A stretch of 64,000 bases of DNA from Deinandra increscens subsp. villosa (GCA_039602395.1 JBCNJP010000008.1:71077095-71141094); one strand, 5' to 3'. Numbered from the stretch's first letter, positions 10,566 to 23,318 are shown. Notes: a model not told the origin generated them from the sequence alone. Translations and numbers: made by a program.

Positions 10566-10848
10566 ACGTGAATCAGGGGCGGACCCAGTAAGGGCCAAGG
10601 GGTAGCGCCCGCTACCCCTGAACTTTTACCCCGACGTGCAATTTTTTTTTTTATAGGTTTTTGGTTTTTCGCGAACCCTGAAACGAATTTTTCGCGACCA
10701 CTGAAAGAAATTTTATGGCTTTTACTTAAAAATATGATCAAAAGCCTCTTAAAAATATGATAGAAATTCCGTTAACTACCTAAAAAAAAACGCCCGTTAG
10801 TCCCCGCTACCCCTGATATTCTTTCCTGGATCCGCCACTGACGTGAAT
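10566..10848. mobile_element. hAT MITE, 267 bp, with perfect 8-bp target duplication
   Basis: The element at 10574-10840 starts CAGGGGCGGACCCAG and ends CTGGATCCGCCACTG (inverted ends), flanked by ACGTGAAT (10566-10573 and 10841-10848). A same-length copy in opposite orientation is at 37073-37339. Confidence 0.92.
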
Positions 10849-11059
10849 TATATATACATGATATGTGATTGTATATATCTGGTAGGGTAAAGTTCATGTA
10901 CAAACCACTTTTTATTGTACAAACTTAAAAAGCAAAGAAAAAACTATGTTGCATATACCCATATTCACATGATTACTTAATTTTTTTTCATCTTATGCGT
11001 CCAACTATATTGCATATATGCAACATGGTATGTTGTATATATGTAACATGGTATACTGG

Positions 11060-11828
11060 AGTAGGGTAAGGATCTTGCGAAAACACTTTTTTTTGTGAAA
11101 TCGCGAAAACAAATATTAAAACTTACATAATTTTTTCATACGTTACTGATTTTCATAAAATTCGCACAAAAAGCCTTAAACTTATGTTATCTTTAATTCT
11201 GGAAAAAAATATATTAAAAAATTAAGGTTTCGTGTTTTTTTCGTGTGATGCACATGTGCGTCATTATCATTAGTACTATACAAAGACGAATTATTATGAG
11301 AAAAAAAAACACTATTTGTGTTAAAAAAAACATATTATAAACACTAAAACATGTATGATACTAATGATAATGCTACATAGGCACATATGCAATATAGAAT
11401 TAAAAAAGTTACAAAATGTTATTTTTTTCTTTAGATCTAAAGATAACAGAACTATAAGATTTAGGGTGCAATTTCTTTTTAAAAATATTAATATATACCA
11501 CACATATGAGGTTTTTTTGGTGTGATGCACATGTGTATCAATATAAAAAAATAACATAAATATAAGATATATGGTGCAACTTAGAAAAAATAAATATTAA
11601 CTCATACTAAAAGTATGAGGTTTTTTTTTTTGTGATGCACATGTGCACCACAAAAAAATGAAATGTTATTCTTTTAAATTTTTATAGAATTAAAAATAAC
11701 TTGTTCTAAAACTTTTGGTGCAATTTAAAAAAAAATATATTAACGTATGAAAAAATTAGAGATGTTTTAATATGTGTTTTTAGGTTTCACAAAAAAATTA
11801 TGTTTACGCACGATCCTTCCCCTATTGC
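11060..11828. mobile_element. AT-rich element with GGAAGGATC ends and internal repeats
   Basis: The left end (TAGGGTAAGGATCTTGCGAAA, from about 11062) matches the complement of the right end (ATAGGGGAAGGATCGTGCG, ending about 11827). Inside, GATGCACATGTG recurs near 11246, 11524 and 11635, each followed by related AT-rich text. Flanks on both sides carry similar ATATGCAACATGGTATGTT words. Superfamily not assigned. Confidence 0.6.
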
Positions 11829-14040
11829 AGCATATTACATATATGCAACATGGTATGTTTCATATACACATCCACACACAATATACTCGGCAACACTCAG
11901 CAAACATTTACAGAATTTGAGTTTGGTTTTTGCCGAGAATCCCTTTGCCGAAGAGGGGGTATGGTCGCCGAATGGTTACCGAAAGAACCTCCAACTTGCC
12001 GATGAGTTTGCCGACCCACACCACCTACCCTTACATAGTTACATATAACACAAACAATGAAAATTAAATTCATATAAATATAATAAACCCTGTTTTAAAT
12101 CCAAAACAAGGAAGTTGGTTAGTGTATGAAAATGATGGGAGATGTGGGGGTACAAGCACACATTTCAATAGGGGAGAAGACAAACTACAAGAAAACAATG
12201 TAAGTTGGAAATGGTCAATTTCTCAAGTGACATTTTTGCCATGAAATATGGGACACTATCTTTTTTTTCTTTTTCCTTATTCTTTTTCCTCCTGTACACC
12301 CATTTCTTCTTTATAAAGTTTCCAAACAACTTTATTTTCTTCCTTTGAGCAAGTGGTGTACCTCCAAACCGAAACATGATCTGAACTGATGAGTGAACCT
12401 GGTTTGAAACCGAAACGATCCACTAGGTAAAATTGGTTTAAGATCTTGACCATCAAAGCGGGTTGAAACTAGTTAAAGCCGATCTGATACAATTAAAAGC
12501 AGGTTTAATCTGATGCAGCTTTTCCCTTATAATCTGGTTTTTAATCCAAACTAGATTGGACCGAACAGGTTTTAACTTTCTTTGAGTTTTCAGTTTTCAA
12601 TATTTGAGAGATTGCTACAAAATATAACAACATATTTAAACTATTAATTTTTGTGAGATTTTTCTTTTTTGCTTCACTATAATTAATTAAAAAGCTAGTT
12701 GGGCCATAGATTGTTGCCCTTCAAAGCAACATATGATATTTATCAAATAAAATCAAAACCGAATGGGGTCATATTCCTTTTTCTTTATAGTGTCGTCATT
12801 GATATGGATATCTATGTTATGGATATCTAGTAATAACATGAATAAATAAACAAGATAAACAACACACCTATATTGAATAAAATCACGATAATTTATAAGG
12901 ATTCTATACATCTCCATTTATACTAGTTAAACAACTTGAAAAACAAGTAACCAACATAAATAAACTAGACAACCGAAGACATACAATTGTGAGGACCAGA
13001 ATAAACCCGGTCCGAACGAGTAAGAACCGGTCTAGTGACAAACTAATGTGCCTGGCACACAACTCTCCATATTTGTTATGTGGTGACATCATGGAAGGAC
13101 CACATAATCTTCTCCTTCTTCCACTCCATAGAGAAATGCATGAGTGGAAGCAACCAATCAGAAGCAAGAGGTCACTATCAAACGGTTATGTGATATCATT
13201 ATTCTGACCACATTATCATAGATGTAGTATAAATACCCCGTTATAAACTCAAAACGGGTATGTTTTCATCCTTACACAAAATTATACTACATTCATCGGA
13301 GATTAATTAATTAAATAATCCTAAATAAACCTACCTTATAAAACTCTACTAGCTAATCATTAACTATAATATAATTACAAGATTAATCGAACAAGTGTCA
13401 CATTTCAATTGGAATGACAGTCAAATTATTCGATACTAATTATATTTTTCATTTATGTAGTTTCATTAAAGAAAGGGAAAAAATATAATCAACTGTTTTT
13501 TATTTTTTTTATTTTTTTTTTTATTTTTTTTTTTTTTGTGGGATCATATGCACAAGTTGATAAAATGAGCTTGAACATGGTTGCTGGAATTAAGCCTAGC
13601 AAGTTGATCATATTTTTATTGCTTTTCGTTGATATAAAAGTATTTGAGTACACACAAAGTTACTATAGTACTAATAAAGTGGGTTCGATAGATATTCTTT
13701 TAGGGGCCACGTGCATTTCATGTGGTGTGCAACGACATGATGACTAATATTATTTTTTGATTTTCAGTTGAAATATTTAACCGATTTTTGACAACTTATC
13801 AAAATTTAACATTTAAATTTACACCATCATAAAATTGGTTTTAACATATCATAAACACATCACAAACAGTACCTATAACTCGTTATGCTACTATAATCGG
13901 TCACACAAGTCTATTCGTATATATAAACTCGGTTATATAAGCTCAGTACAGAAAACAAATTCATATAATTTGTTTACATAAACTCATACGTACCAATTTA
14001 TTATAGAAGAGCCATCAATTAAGATCAATGTTAAGGATTA
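11829..14040. other. Intergenic, no gene recognised
   Basis: Frames at 12989-13207 and 13538-13747 match nothing I know. 12990-13270 has LTR-like promoter features (AGTATAAATACCCC at about 13228) but no paired repeat was found. Poly-T near 13500-13540. Confidence 0.5.
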
Positions 14041-14046
14041 ACTTTG

Positions 14047-14420
14047 AATGTTGAACGAAGTGAGTGACAATTATGATGTAAAATTAACAAATTTGTTATG
14101 TAAGCCGGGTGTTTGGGCCAGAGATATTGATATGGACCAGCCCATATATACTAGATCAGCCCATTGCAACAGTCGAAGCCCAAAGGTCCAAAAGACAAGT
14201 CAGGATACCCAAGAAGTTAATTATCATGATTCTTTTGTTTGCATGATCTCATGTTCTCCCATGTTTTCGTTTATTTAGGAGCGGTAGTTGATAAGTTTGT
14301 TTTAGTATTTAAGGTTGTTTTGACTGAATAAAAAGTATGAGAAAATTGCCTCAAGCTTTGCTTGTCTCTCTCTAGATGTTCTTGAAGATTGACCTAGTAG
14401 CTAGTACTCTACTTGTTTAC
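14047..14420 (+). repeat. LTR-like fragment
   Basis: Contains TTTAGTATTTAAGG and then GAATAAAAAGTATGAGAAAATTG and a CT-rich run, a pattern common in Copia LTRs (promoter, polyadenylation signal, leader). No partner LTR or target duplication was found, so it may be a solo or truncated LTR. Confidence 0.35.
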
Positions 14421-14429
14421 ATTAGATAT

Positions 14430-14700
14430 AGCATACAAGTTTTGTAAATGATTAAACGGCACACCAATAAAGTGGAAGGGATCTATACATTTATACACAA
14501 ATAAACTACAAGTACAATACACCAAGAATTAAATAATAACATACAAGGACCTATATAAAATACTATTTGTTAACTTTGTTAACATCCCCCTTCAAAGCAC
14601 AAAGATGGAGGTCCAAAACAAAAGCATGGCACGAAACGATTCAAACTAAGTCTGTGGGAGGCTTTTGGTAAAATATCTGCAACCTGGAGCTTGGTTAGAA
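14430..14700 (-). pseudogene. 3' end of a Copia element (pol tail plus start of LTR)
   Basis: On the minus strand, 14695-14586 translates to the typical C-terminal tail of Copia RNase H (motif KLQVADILPKAS), ending in a stop after EGGC. A purine-rich tract GAAGGGGGA and an LTR beginning TGTTAAC at 14584 follow. The rest of pol is absent, so this is a truncated relic. The LTR's far end is not resolved. Confidence 0.6.
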
Positions 14701-16013
14701 CAAACTTGGTGTATAGTGTAACATCCACGTCCGACTCGTTTGTCAAACCCGACCTGTTTCAAAATTTCGCACGTTCTCGATTTTTGGTTAAATATTTAAC
14801 AAGGAATTTCGATTCTTAATAAATTTATAATCTCGAATAATATTTTAATGACCCAAAGTTATTTTTCTAAAATAAAATATTCAATTGGTTAATTTTTATA
14901 TTAATCGATTTGTTAAGAATGAGAATAAATCAATTTACGATATTTCGCGTGATTTCAACAGTAACCGAAAGACTCGTATAACTCAATTAATAAATTTCAA
15001 ATATTCATTTATCATTTACCGAAGTCAAAGATTGGTTTGTATCGTTATGGTTTGGGCTTGTCGCTTTAAAACGAGAGTTTATCAATTTGAAATTTTTACG
15101 CATTTTCGGTTCGCGAATCGTCACAGGGAACCTGTAAATTTTAAAAGTCATATTTTTCTATTACATCATGTTTCTATAGGGTTTATAAACTTGGTTGCAA
15201 AATTTGACGTAATTTTGAGTTGAAACGGTTAACGAACGGAAGAAAGAAAAAAATAAAAATAAAAATAAATTATGGCACCCCCACCCCCCCCCCCCACCCC
15301 CCACCCCCCACCCCCAAGCGGTACGCGAGGGTCTTCTTGACAACCTTCGCGATACGCGACCCGGGTGGTCTGCACAAAAACAATACAACTCACGATCAGC
15401 TCTTGTTTTTTCCTATATTTGACCCCAAAACTTCGTTTTTAACTCATTTTTTTATTCAAAATTTTTATGACTTATCACTTGTAACCAACTTTAAACTTCT
15501 GAAACATCCCAATCCATTAAAATTCGTCTAGGGTTGGATCAAACCAATCAAATTATTCAATTAATTAATTTTTCAAACTTTTTTTATCATTATCCACTCA
15601 AATTCGATGCCGTCACAGTCACCGTCTCCTATGAATACCGACTTACATAGTTCTTGGAACCCTAGCTCGACCAAAACCATCCATCAATTTCGTTCCAAGA
15701 GCTCTCGACTGTGATTTCAAAAGTCAACGAGTTGTTGTTTGACCATAACTCACAGTCAGTTGTGTTTGATCTGGCAATTTTATTGCGAAATTTGTAGTAT
15801 CAAAACAAATTGAGAAATTCGGGTAAAAATATAAAATAATAAGATGAGAGAATTGTGACCGAGAAGAACAAAGACTCGAAACAGGGTAAAAGCGATGTGG
15901 TAGCTAAGATTTGTATTACGTATCCGCTGAAATATATATATAATATTAAAAAATATCAGGTTGTACTCACAACAACTTATCGCATGTATTAATATAGGAT
16001 ATATATATGTGTA

Positions 16014-16047
<34 letters not shown>

Positions 16048-16470
16048 GTGTTACGATAAATTGAGAACTTTTGAGAACCATTCTAAGGCACTCATTTTCA
16101 GGGGAGATTGCATGTTCAGAACCTAGTGTACCTGTATTTGTGGGAGGTGATATTTTTAGTTCTGAAGTAGGAGCATGATGGCGAGTTTCTGCTGCTGAAA
16201 CAGAGGTTTTGAGGAGTTAATGTACTACCATGCTGTTCAATTTTGTTTATGGTGAAACTTGTGTAACCATTTTTGTAAAAGAAGAAAGAAAAAAAGGAAA
16301 TAAGATGTAAGAAAAAAGGGAAAAAAAAATAAGAGAAAAGATGTAAAAAAGGAGAAGAAATAAAAAACAAAGACAAAAGAAAAAGAAATAAGAAGAACTC
16401 ATTACGAAAAAAGATAAATATTATGATCTAACACCCATTACTAAAATGAAGAATAAACATTGTCAGTTGC
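14701..16470. other. Intergenic, low complexity
   Basis: No gene seen. Holds a C-rich tract (about 15281-15318), a (GT)n(AT)n microsatellite (about 16012-16046) and a purine-rich stretch (16270-16390). Confidence 0.5.
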
Positions 16471-16480
16471 TAGGATCTAA

Positions 16481-16892
16481 CCTAGGTTGGCCAGGTTTAA
16501 GGGTAGCACTTAAACCATCTGAGCTAGGTAGCCATACGATATATGATCTGAAAAAAATATATAATATAAGTTCTATTTTTTGCAAGAAAATAAATCAACT
16601 CTGGCCAGATTCGAACCTGAGCACTTCCGGTGTAAACAAACGCCCTAACCGACTGATCTATTAGCGATAGTGTAAAATCCTGAACCTAGGTTGGCCGGGT
16701 GTAAGGGTAGCACTTAAACCATTTGAGCTAGATAGCCATACGATATGTGATATGAAAAATATATATATAATATAAGTTCTTTTTTTTTTGCAAGAAAATA
16801 AATCAACTCTGGTCGGATTCGAACCTGAGCACTTTCGGTGTAAACAAACGTTCTGACTGGCTAATCTATTAGCGATAGTGTAAAATCCTGAA
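16481..16892 (-). repeat. Tandem pair of ~204-bp units, each with two tRNA-like sequences
   Basis: 16481-16684 and 16685-16892 are direct repeats. Read on the minus strand, each unit holds one tRNA-like segment with TAGCTCAGATGGTTTAAG (A box) and AGGTTAGATCC (B-box-like), and another with GATCAGTCGGTTAGGGCG (A box) and GGTTCGAATCTGGCC (B box). Stems are incomplete and the anticodon loops are not canonical, so these are not functional tRNA genes. They look like tRNA-derived SINE or tRNA-pseudogene dimers that duplicated. Confidence 0.6.
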
Positions 16893-17069
16893 AGTAAAAA
16901 TATATAATATAAAGTTATTTTTGTGGCAACCTCAAGATGGTGTTAACTTTAAGTTGTTTGTATAAATACACAGGTATTAAGAAAAAGTCCAATGGCAAAT
17001 ACGCGAAGTAAATCAATCAAAATCACCCGATTCAAGTTCGAGTTCTGAAACAAATGCTCCCCTCATCCA

Positions 17070-17300
17070 TTGTTCATGGAGGTTGTAAGTTTGGCAGAAA
17101 AGCCAAAACTGAGGGAGACGGTTAGGCAAATAGGATTTGCCAAAATTTTGAGGAGCTTTCAAGTTGATTCTATACCGCATAAACTAGCATCCCATGTCAT
17201 AAACAAGTTTGATGATGAAAATATTAAACTAGACCTATGTGGAAGGAAAATAAAGGTCGACTCCGAGTTGTGCAAATTGTCTACAAAGTATCCTAAATAG
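17070..17300 (+). pseudogene. Possible transposon-borne gene fragment
   Basis: A 76-codon frame with the text VRQIGFAKILRSFQVD and INKFDDENIKLDL faintly recalls the N-terminal region of DUF1985/Ulp1-type proteins carried by plant Mutator-like and CACTA elements. Following sequence to 17645 keeps only short frames. The family assignment is a guess from a few residues. It may equally be noise. Confidence 0.25.
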
Positions 17301-17645
17301 TAAGAAAGTTTGTGTAAGAAATTTCACTTTTTCCTGATTTTTGTAACTGACATAGTTACACTTTCTTCCTCCTTATAAGCCAACAAGTCTCCTCAGAATG
17401 AAGCTAGAAATGTAGTATCTGCAAAGAGAGTCACGTCTCCAACAATAGACATGAAAAGCAATATTGCCAGTGGTAAAAGATCGAATAAGTGTAATCCCAG
17501 CGATGCTAATTTCAATATGTCTTCTTCTTCGGTACACAATGTGAATATTGATACTCCTAACAACGGTCTTGCATTCTGTCCAAATGATGAGCATAATTAT
17601 TCATTTTCTGGCAAGAGAAAGATGGACATGCATTTCTTGTTGTAG

Positions 17646-19179
17646 TTTGAAGTTTGAACGAAAAAAGATGAGTCCAAATAATGATACGTACCCTCTAGGT
17701 GTTTTTATTGGAGGCCACAAAGTTGAATGCATTGGCTGGCTGGCTCAGAAGAGATGGTTCGATCCTCTTATTTTTTTTTCTCGAACCGAGAGATCCATGA
17801 ATCAGGATCCTGATGTCAAGCATTAGAAACCGCACACGTGGCAGGTGGTACACATACTCACGAGTGAGCCTAGCTTTAAATAATAATGTTAGTTTCACGT
17901 ATTCTAAATAATAATGCTTATCTAATAAGTTCACATTGATAAAAGATTTTCCAAACTACCTATAACAACAATAGAAAAACGAAGATAAAAAACAAAAAGA
18001 AAACTAAAAGTCCCAATTGTAACTTTATTAAGGGATAAGAGAAATTAGAAAGTATATATATAGTGGCACCCTGAATTATATCTCTCAAATAAACCGTTTG
18101 TTGTTAAAATGCTTCCTTTAATCAACAAATCAAAAGGCCGAAAGGGTAACATCAATTCATAAGAAGATACTGGACCTTTTGCCACTACTAGTTGCCAAGG
18201 GCGTATTCACGGGTTGATCCAAACAAGACCCGTTTGACCCGAGACTATGTTATTTTTTACATGTTCTTTTAACATATTATTAACCCTTTAGAGTTCAATT
18301 TTACAAGGAAAAATATTCAAACTTATACAAACAATTACATCTCATATACATGCTTCATATTTAATAAAATTTATATTAAAAATAGAAACGCCGGTTTAAC
18401 TTTTTCACAAGAAAAGACGTCTAAAAATCTTTCAAAAAAAAATTAAACGAGTCAACCCATCAACCTCCAGGTTGACATGAACATGACCCGTTTAGATAAA
18501 CGAGTTCAACCTGGATCCGACCAAAACACGTTAAACATAAACAAGATGTATTTAATCTCGCATCAACTTGTGTGCACGTCAGTCAGTAGTTGCAAACTGA
18601 AGACGGACATGAGCCGTTTACCTAAACGGGTTTAACACGGATCTGACCAAAACACATTAAACGTAACCAAGATGTATTTAATCTTCGCATCAACAAGTAT
18701 GAATGTTAGTAATTGCAAAATTGAAAAGTATTCAAAAGTAGGTAACTCAATCAAACATAAAAGCCTGGTATCATCTCTCCCATGTATCACATCACATATA
18801 TACCCATCACGTTATTTTGTCAAAACGCATTTGCTAAAGATACGAAAAAGAAAGAAAGAAGGAAAACCAAGAATGAATTACCTTAATCCTCTTTGGTTTT
18901 GTCTCTCTCTCTTTTGTCCTCCTAAGGCATTAGGCTACAGATGGCGACATAAGGATATTACATAAAATGGTTAAGTCCATTAAGATACAGCTGCAAATTA
19001 TTTGGACTTTGGAGTACTGCTTTTGGTTAATGAGTGGGCTGATTTTTGGCTGCGCAAATGATATATGGATGCAGGTGTATTAAACATAATCTGGTAGACT
19101 ATTACAACTTTGTTTTGTACCGGGAATAAAACATGAAGAGATGTGCTTTTAGAGGAAGTCCTGGGTGCTGTTTTCTTCT
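17646..19179. other. Intergenic, no gene recognised
   Basis: AT-rich, with fragments such as ACCCGTTTGACCCG (18225-18240) and AACGGGTTTAACACGGATC (18625-18645) that recur with each other, likely an old degenerate repeat. Nothing coding is convincing. Confidence 0.45.
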
Positions 19180-19318
19180 CCTTACATTTGATCACTTAGT
19201 ATTGCTGTATTTTTTAAATATGTATGTATTTTTATTGCTAGCTTGGTTTCTAAAAATAAATCTGTCGTTTCAAAAATCTTTTTTTAATATATTCATCTAT
19301 ATACCTCCTCTAACCTTC

Positions 19319-20303
19319 TTACCGTGGTGTTCCTGATTCAACTTTTTCTTCATCTTAGAAGGTACTCCCTCTTCTACCTGTAGATAATCAAAGTTAAAGT
19401 TATTTACACTTTATCAACAAAAAAAAAAAACAGAAATTAGGGAAGGCAAATGCTATGCTATATAAAAGTGTGAACTGCTATGCTATAAATACTAAAATAA
19501 AGGCAGCTGAAATCTTTATTTGTTGCAGAATACCCGGTCCTCAATCTAACCCAGTAGCATAGCAGGAGCCAAACGACTCTTTTATCTGACATAGTCAGGT
19601 CAACAATTATCTAACATCTCCTTCCACACACAATAAGAATATTAAGCACAGATTACCTCTTTGAGCTTTTGTGTTTCCATTGTTTGCTCCGTCTCATCTT
19701 TCCTTCCTTTCTCTTTCACAGCCTCAACCTACATACACACAACAATTGTCACGTTTACCTACTATATAAGGAAAATGAAATCAAGGATGAATTACCTCCT
19801 TCATTAGTTCCTCCTCTGTTTTTCTCCTCGTCTTCAGCTCTTCTTGTTTTATAAACCTATTGAGTTTGACACGCTCAAACAGTTTCTTTTGAGCACGAGT
19901 TGGAGGCTTAAGAACCATTTTTCCCTCTTCAACAACCGTGATGATCGGCACGGGATGAGTCTTGCAAAGTTGAAAGGGAAAGAAAATAGCATAAGATTAG
20001 ATCAATATTTGAACACACTTAAAAAGGTAAAAGAATTCATACCTTTCTAAGTTTCTCAAAATGTTCAGTCTTCAATGTTGCAAGGAAAATCGGATTTTAT
20101 TCTTGATGGTTCAACACTTCTTCCAAACACCAAAGGGAGTGTTCAATCTTACTATCCCGACTTGAATCCTCATCTTTTAGATCATGATCACACACACAAG
20201 GAAGTGCCTTCACATTATCAATGGCAGCCTTTATAGTAGCTGACGAACCACCTTCTTTATTATACCAATCGTACATTGCTTTTTGAACACACATGTTCAA
20301 CAA
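19319..20303 (-). pseudogene. Left-arm copy of the unrecognised gene fragment, broken
   Basis: Inverted copy of the gene segment at 20381-21377. Its first exon (20303 downward) is stopped by TAA at about 20097-20099, where the right copy reads GAA (Glu) within the run KHQEENPFFF. Later segments remain recognisable, for example RAQKKLFE and LNRFIKQ near 19850-19900 on the minus strand. One arm carries a nonsense change and the other does not, so the left copy is called a pseudogene. Confidence 0.65.
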
Positions 20304-20380
20304 GAATTTGAGTAAACAGTTTTCAAAAAGATAAATTTAAAAAAAGAAAAGGCTACCCTACATTGTTTCTTGTTGAACAG

Positions 20381-21377
20381 GCGTGTTCAAAAAGCAATGT
20401 ACGATGAGTATAATAAAGAAGGTGGTTCGTCAGCTACTATAAAGGCTGCCATTAATAATGTGAAGGCACTTCCTTGTGTGTGTGTTTATGATCTAAAAGA
20501 TGAGGATTCAAGTCGGGATAGTAAATTTGAACAATCCCTTTGGTGTTTGGAAGAAGTGTTGAAACATCAAGAAGAAAATCCGTTTTTCTTTGCAACATTG
20601 AAGACTGATCATTTTGAGAAACTTGGAAAGGTATGAATTCTTTTACCTTTTCAAGTGCGTTCAAATATTGATCTAATCTTATGCTATTTTCTTTCCCTTT
20701 CAACTTTGCAAGACTTATCCCGTGCCGATCATCATGGTTGTTAAAGAGGGAAAAATGGTTCTTAAGCCTTCAACTCGTGCTCAAAAGAAACTTTTTGAGC
20801 ATGATAAACTCAATAGGTTTATAAAACAGGGTGAGCTGAAGACGAGGAGGAAAACAAAGGAAGAACTAATGAAAGAGGTAATTCATCCTTAATTTCATTT
20901 TCCTTATTTAGTAGGTAAACTTGACAATTGTTGTATGTATATAGGTTGAGGCTGTGAAAGAGAAAGGAAGGAAAGATGAGACGAAGCAAACAATGGAAAC
21001 ACAAAAGCTCAAAGAGGTAATCTTTGCTTAATATTCTTATCGTGTGTGGAAAGAGATGTTGGATAATTGTTGACCTGACTTGGTCAGATAAAATGGTCAT
21101 TTAGTTCCTGCTATGCTACTGGGTCAGATTGTGGATCGAGTATTCTACAACAACTAAGGATTTCACCTGGCTTTATTTTAGTATTTATAGCATAGCAATT
21201 CACACTTTAATATAGCATAGCATTTGCCTTCCTAATTTCTGTTTTCTTTTTACATGTTGATAAAGTGTAAATAACTTTAACTTTGATTTTTTATAGGTAG
21301 AAGAGGGAGTACCTTCTAAAATGAAGAAAAAGTTGAATCAGAAACACCATGGTAAGAAGGTTAGAGGAGGTATATAG
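20381..21377 (+). CDS. Unrecognised gene fragment, four in-phase exons (right arm)
   Basis: I do not recognise this protein. Exons 20381-20630, 20713-20877, 20945-21016 and 21297-21377 join in phase 0 across GT-AG introns to give about 188 residues ending at TAG. The first exon begins after an acceptor-like TTGAACAG, and no ATG lies upstream in frame (the first is at 20397), so the 5' part of the gene is missing. The product is highly charged: VQKAMYDEYNKEGG at the start, RAQKKLFEHDKLNRFIKQGE in the middle, and a Lys/Glu-rich, probably coiled tail ending KKVRGG. Intact splice sites and frame suggest a real gene piece duplicated in inverted orientation. Whether it is expressed is unknown. Confidence 0.5.
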
Positions 21378-21480
21378 ATGAATATATTAAAAAAAGATTT
21401 TTGAAACGGTAGATTTGTTTCTAGAAACCAAGCTATACATAATTAAAAAACACATAACACTAAGTGATCAAATGTAAGAC

Positions 21481-23318
21481 TATTTCCCTTTCAAAAATGT
21501 ATAATAGTTTCTTCGAGGGTTGCAGAAGGCTAATCATCGAATACCTAATAGGCATTAAGTTAAATAAGACTATTTCCCTTTCAAAAATCAATCAGATGCG
21601 AATCCAGAGGTCAAAACGAAAAGATCGCACAAATTATACAATAAATAATACGCATTAAATTAGATCAGGCTATTCCTCTTTCAATAATCAATCAGAAGCG
21701 AAACTAGAAGATCGCACAAATAAACTATAGCATATCGCGAGTATGTATTAAGTTCAATATCATCAGATCTAAACATACAAAAACACATAAAACGCAATTA
21801 ATAGCGACAATAGTGAAATCTAACTTCGTAAAAACCCTAGCCTTCGACTACTGAAGTTACTAGAGATACCTGTTAGATCGATCGAAAATTGAGAGAAACT
21901 TTGACTACTACTGAAGTTACGAGAGATACCTGTTAAGTATAAAGTCCCCCCTATACTTTCTCCACGCCAATTTTTCTAAATACTTTTAAATAAACCTAAA
22001 TTTGACTATTGAGGAAGACACTAGTCTCTTCTCCCTCCTTTTATAAAATTACATAAAAATAGTCCAACCATTTTAAGAAATTACAAAACAGTCACTCATA
22101 CTAACTGGGTTAGTGTATAGTTAACTGCGATTCAATATAGGCCAATGGTACAGTAATTGGGATTATTATGGGGAAAAATCAAAACTAGGATTATTATCAG
22201 CTAATATGTGATAACTGGGATTAATATGAGACAATTTTTTTCCTTTTATTAACTAATGTTCTTGATTATGCATATAATAGGATTTGGTTCCATGCGTTCT
22301 AGTTACGTTTGAGAAAGAACAAGTAGTTATATGGAGGGGTAAGGACTACAAGCCTAAACAAGGTGGATGTTTTCTTATGGACCGTGAATCTTTTGATAGA
22401 AGTGACACGGACGAACACATGGAATGAAAGTCAACCATGGTCAAATTGAGTTTGATGAAAGGCAACATCTTTTTTGTTGAACCAAAGTCACTGATGATCT
22501 GTTTTATAGTACTCGAAAAGCCAAGTAAAGGATTCCTAAAGAAATCAATCATTTGTTGCCCCCAGCAAATAATAGTCAACCAACTCTATGATGAATGTTA
22601 AATTTAGTCAATCCATTTACAGGCAGAAGACAGACATCCTTTGTCATGGTATTTTACAGAAAACTATTAATTACTAGGAGGAGCATAGTGTGGTCACCAT
22701 AATAGTTGGAGTGGGTGGTGGTTCAAAAGGTGTAAAATTTCACAAGGATTATATTATTATAGTATATTCGTTCAAAACGCGTCGTCTATTTTGGAAATAT
22801 TTATGACACGGGGAGGGATGCAATCAAATAAATCACTCTCAAATAGAACCAAAAAAGTACAATTGAAGTAACTCCCATATAAACAGCTATTCTTTGTCGT
22901 CGATGGAAGCTCACAGTTAGACGCAAGCCCAATCAAATGACTAAAAAGTCATTAGTTTATTCAAAGCGAATGGTTCGGCCTTACAATTCAGTCTGATCCA
23001 AACATTCTTAAATACAACTTATGATCGAAATTTATCCTAAAAGACAGGAGCAACAGCGTCCAAACATAGTGTATGTAATTCACTCATGGAAGTAACCATA
23101 GCTTCGAAACATGGTGTATGTACTTCACTCATGGAATGAAAGTAACCATAGCTTGACTTGAGTTTCACCATCTCATCCCTACTAATCTCTCACTCCATAT
23201 GAATGTTAAAACAAATAACAACAAAGAGCATACATTTGAATCAAAATGAAACTAAAAAAAGCTATTAATATTATTATATAAAAGCATTACATGAAGCCTC
23301 TATATTATAATTCTACAC
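21481..23318. other. Intergenic, no gene recognised
   Basis: Contains a 28-bp-scale direct repeat (CTACTGAAGTTAC...AGATACCTGTTA at about 21849 and 21909). The 77-codon minus frame at 22346-22579 resembles nothing known. Confidence 0.45.

Larger units (their letters stand above)
19180..21480. repeat. Large palindrome: 1.1-kb inverted arms around a 60-bp spacer
   Basis: The left arm, about 19180-20306, is the inverted copy of the right arm, about 20367-21480. The innermost matching words are ATTGCTTTTTGAACACAC (20275-20292) and its mirror at 20381-20398. Arms differ at scattered positions, so the copies are diverged but continuous through exons and introns of the same gene fragment. A transcript across it would fold into a long hairpin. 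Confidence 0.85.

Noticed and set aside
13083..13207. Promoter of a gene near 13230 (TATAAATA box)
   Set aside because: No coding sequence follows within reach; more likely an LTR or transposon relic.
16481..16892. Functional tRNA genes
   Set aside because: A and B boxes are recognisable but the acceptor and anticodon stems do not pair fully and no standard anticodon loop is seen.
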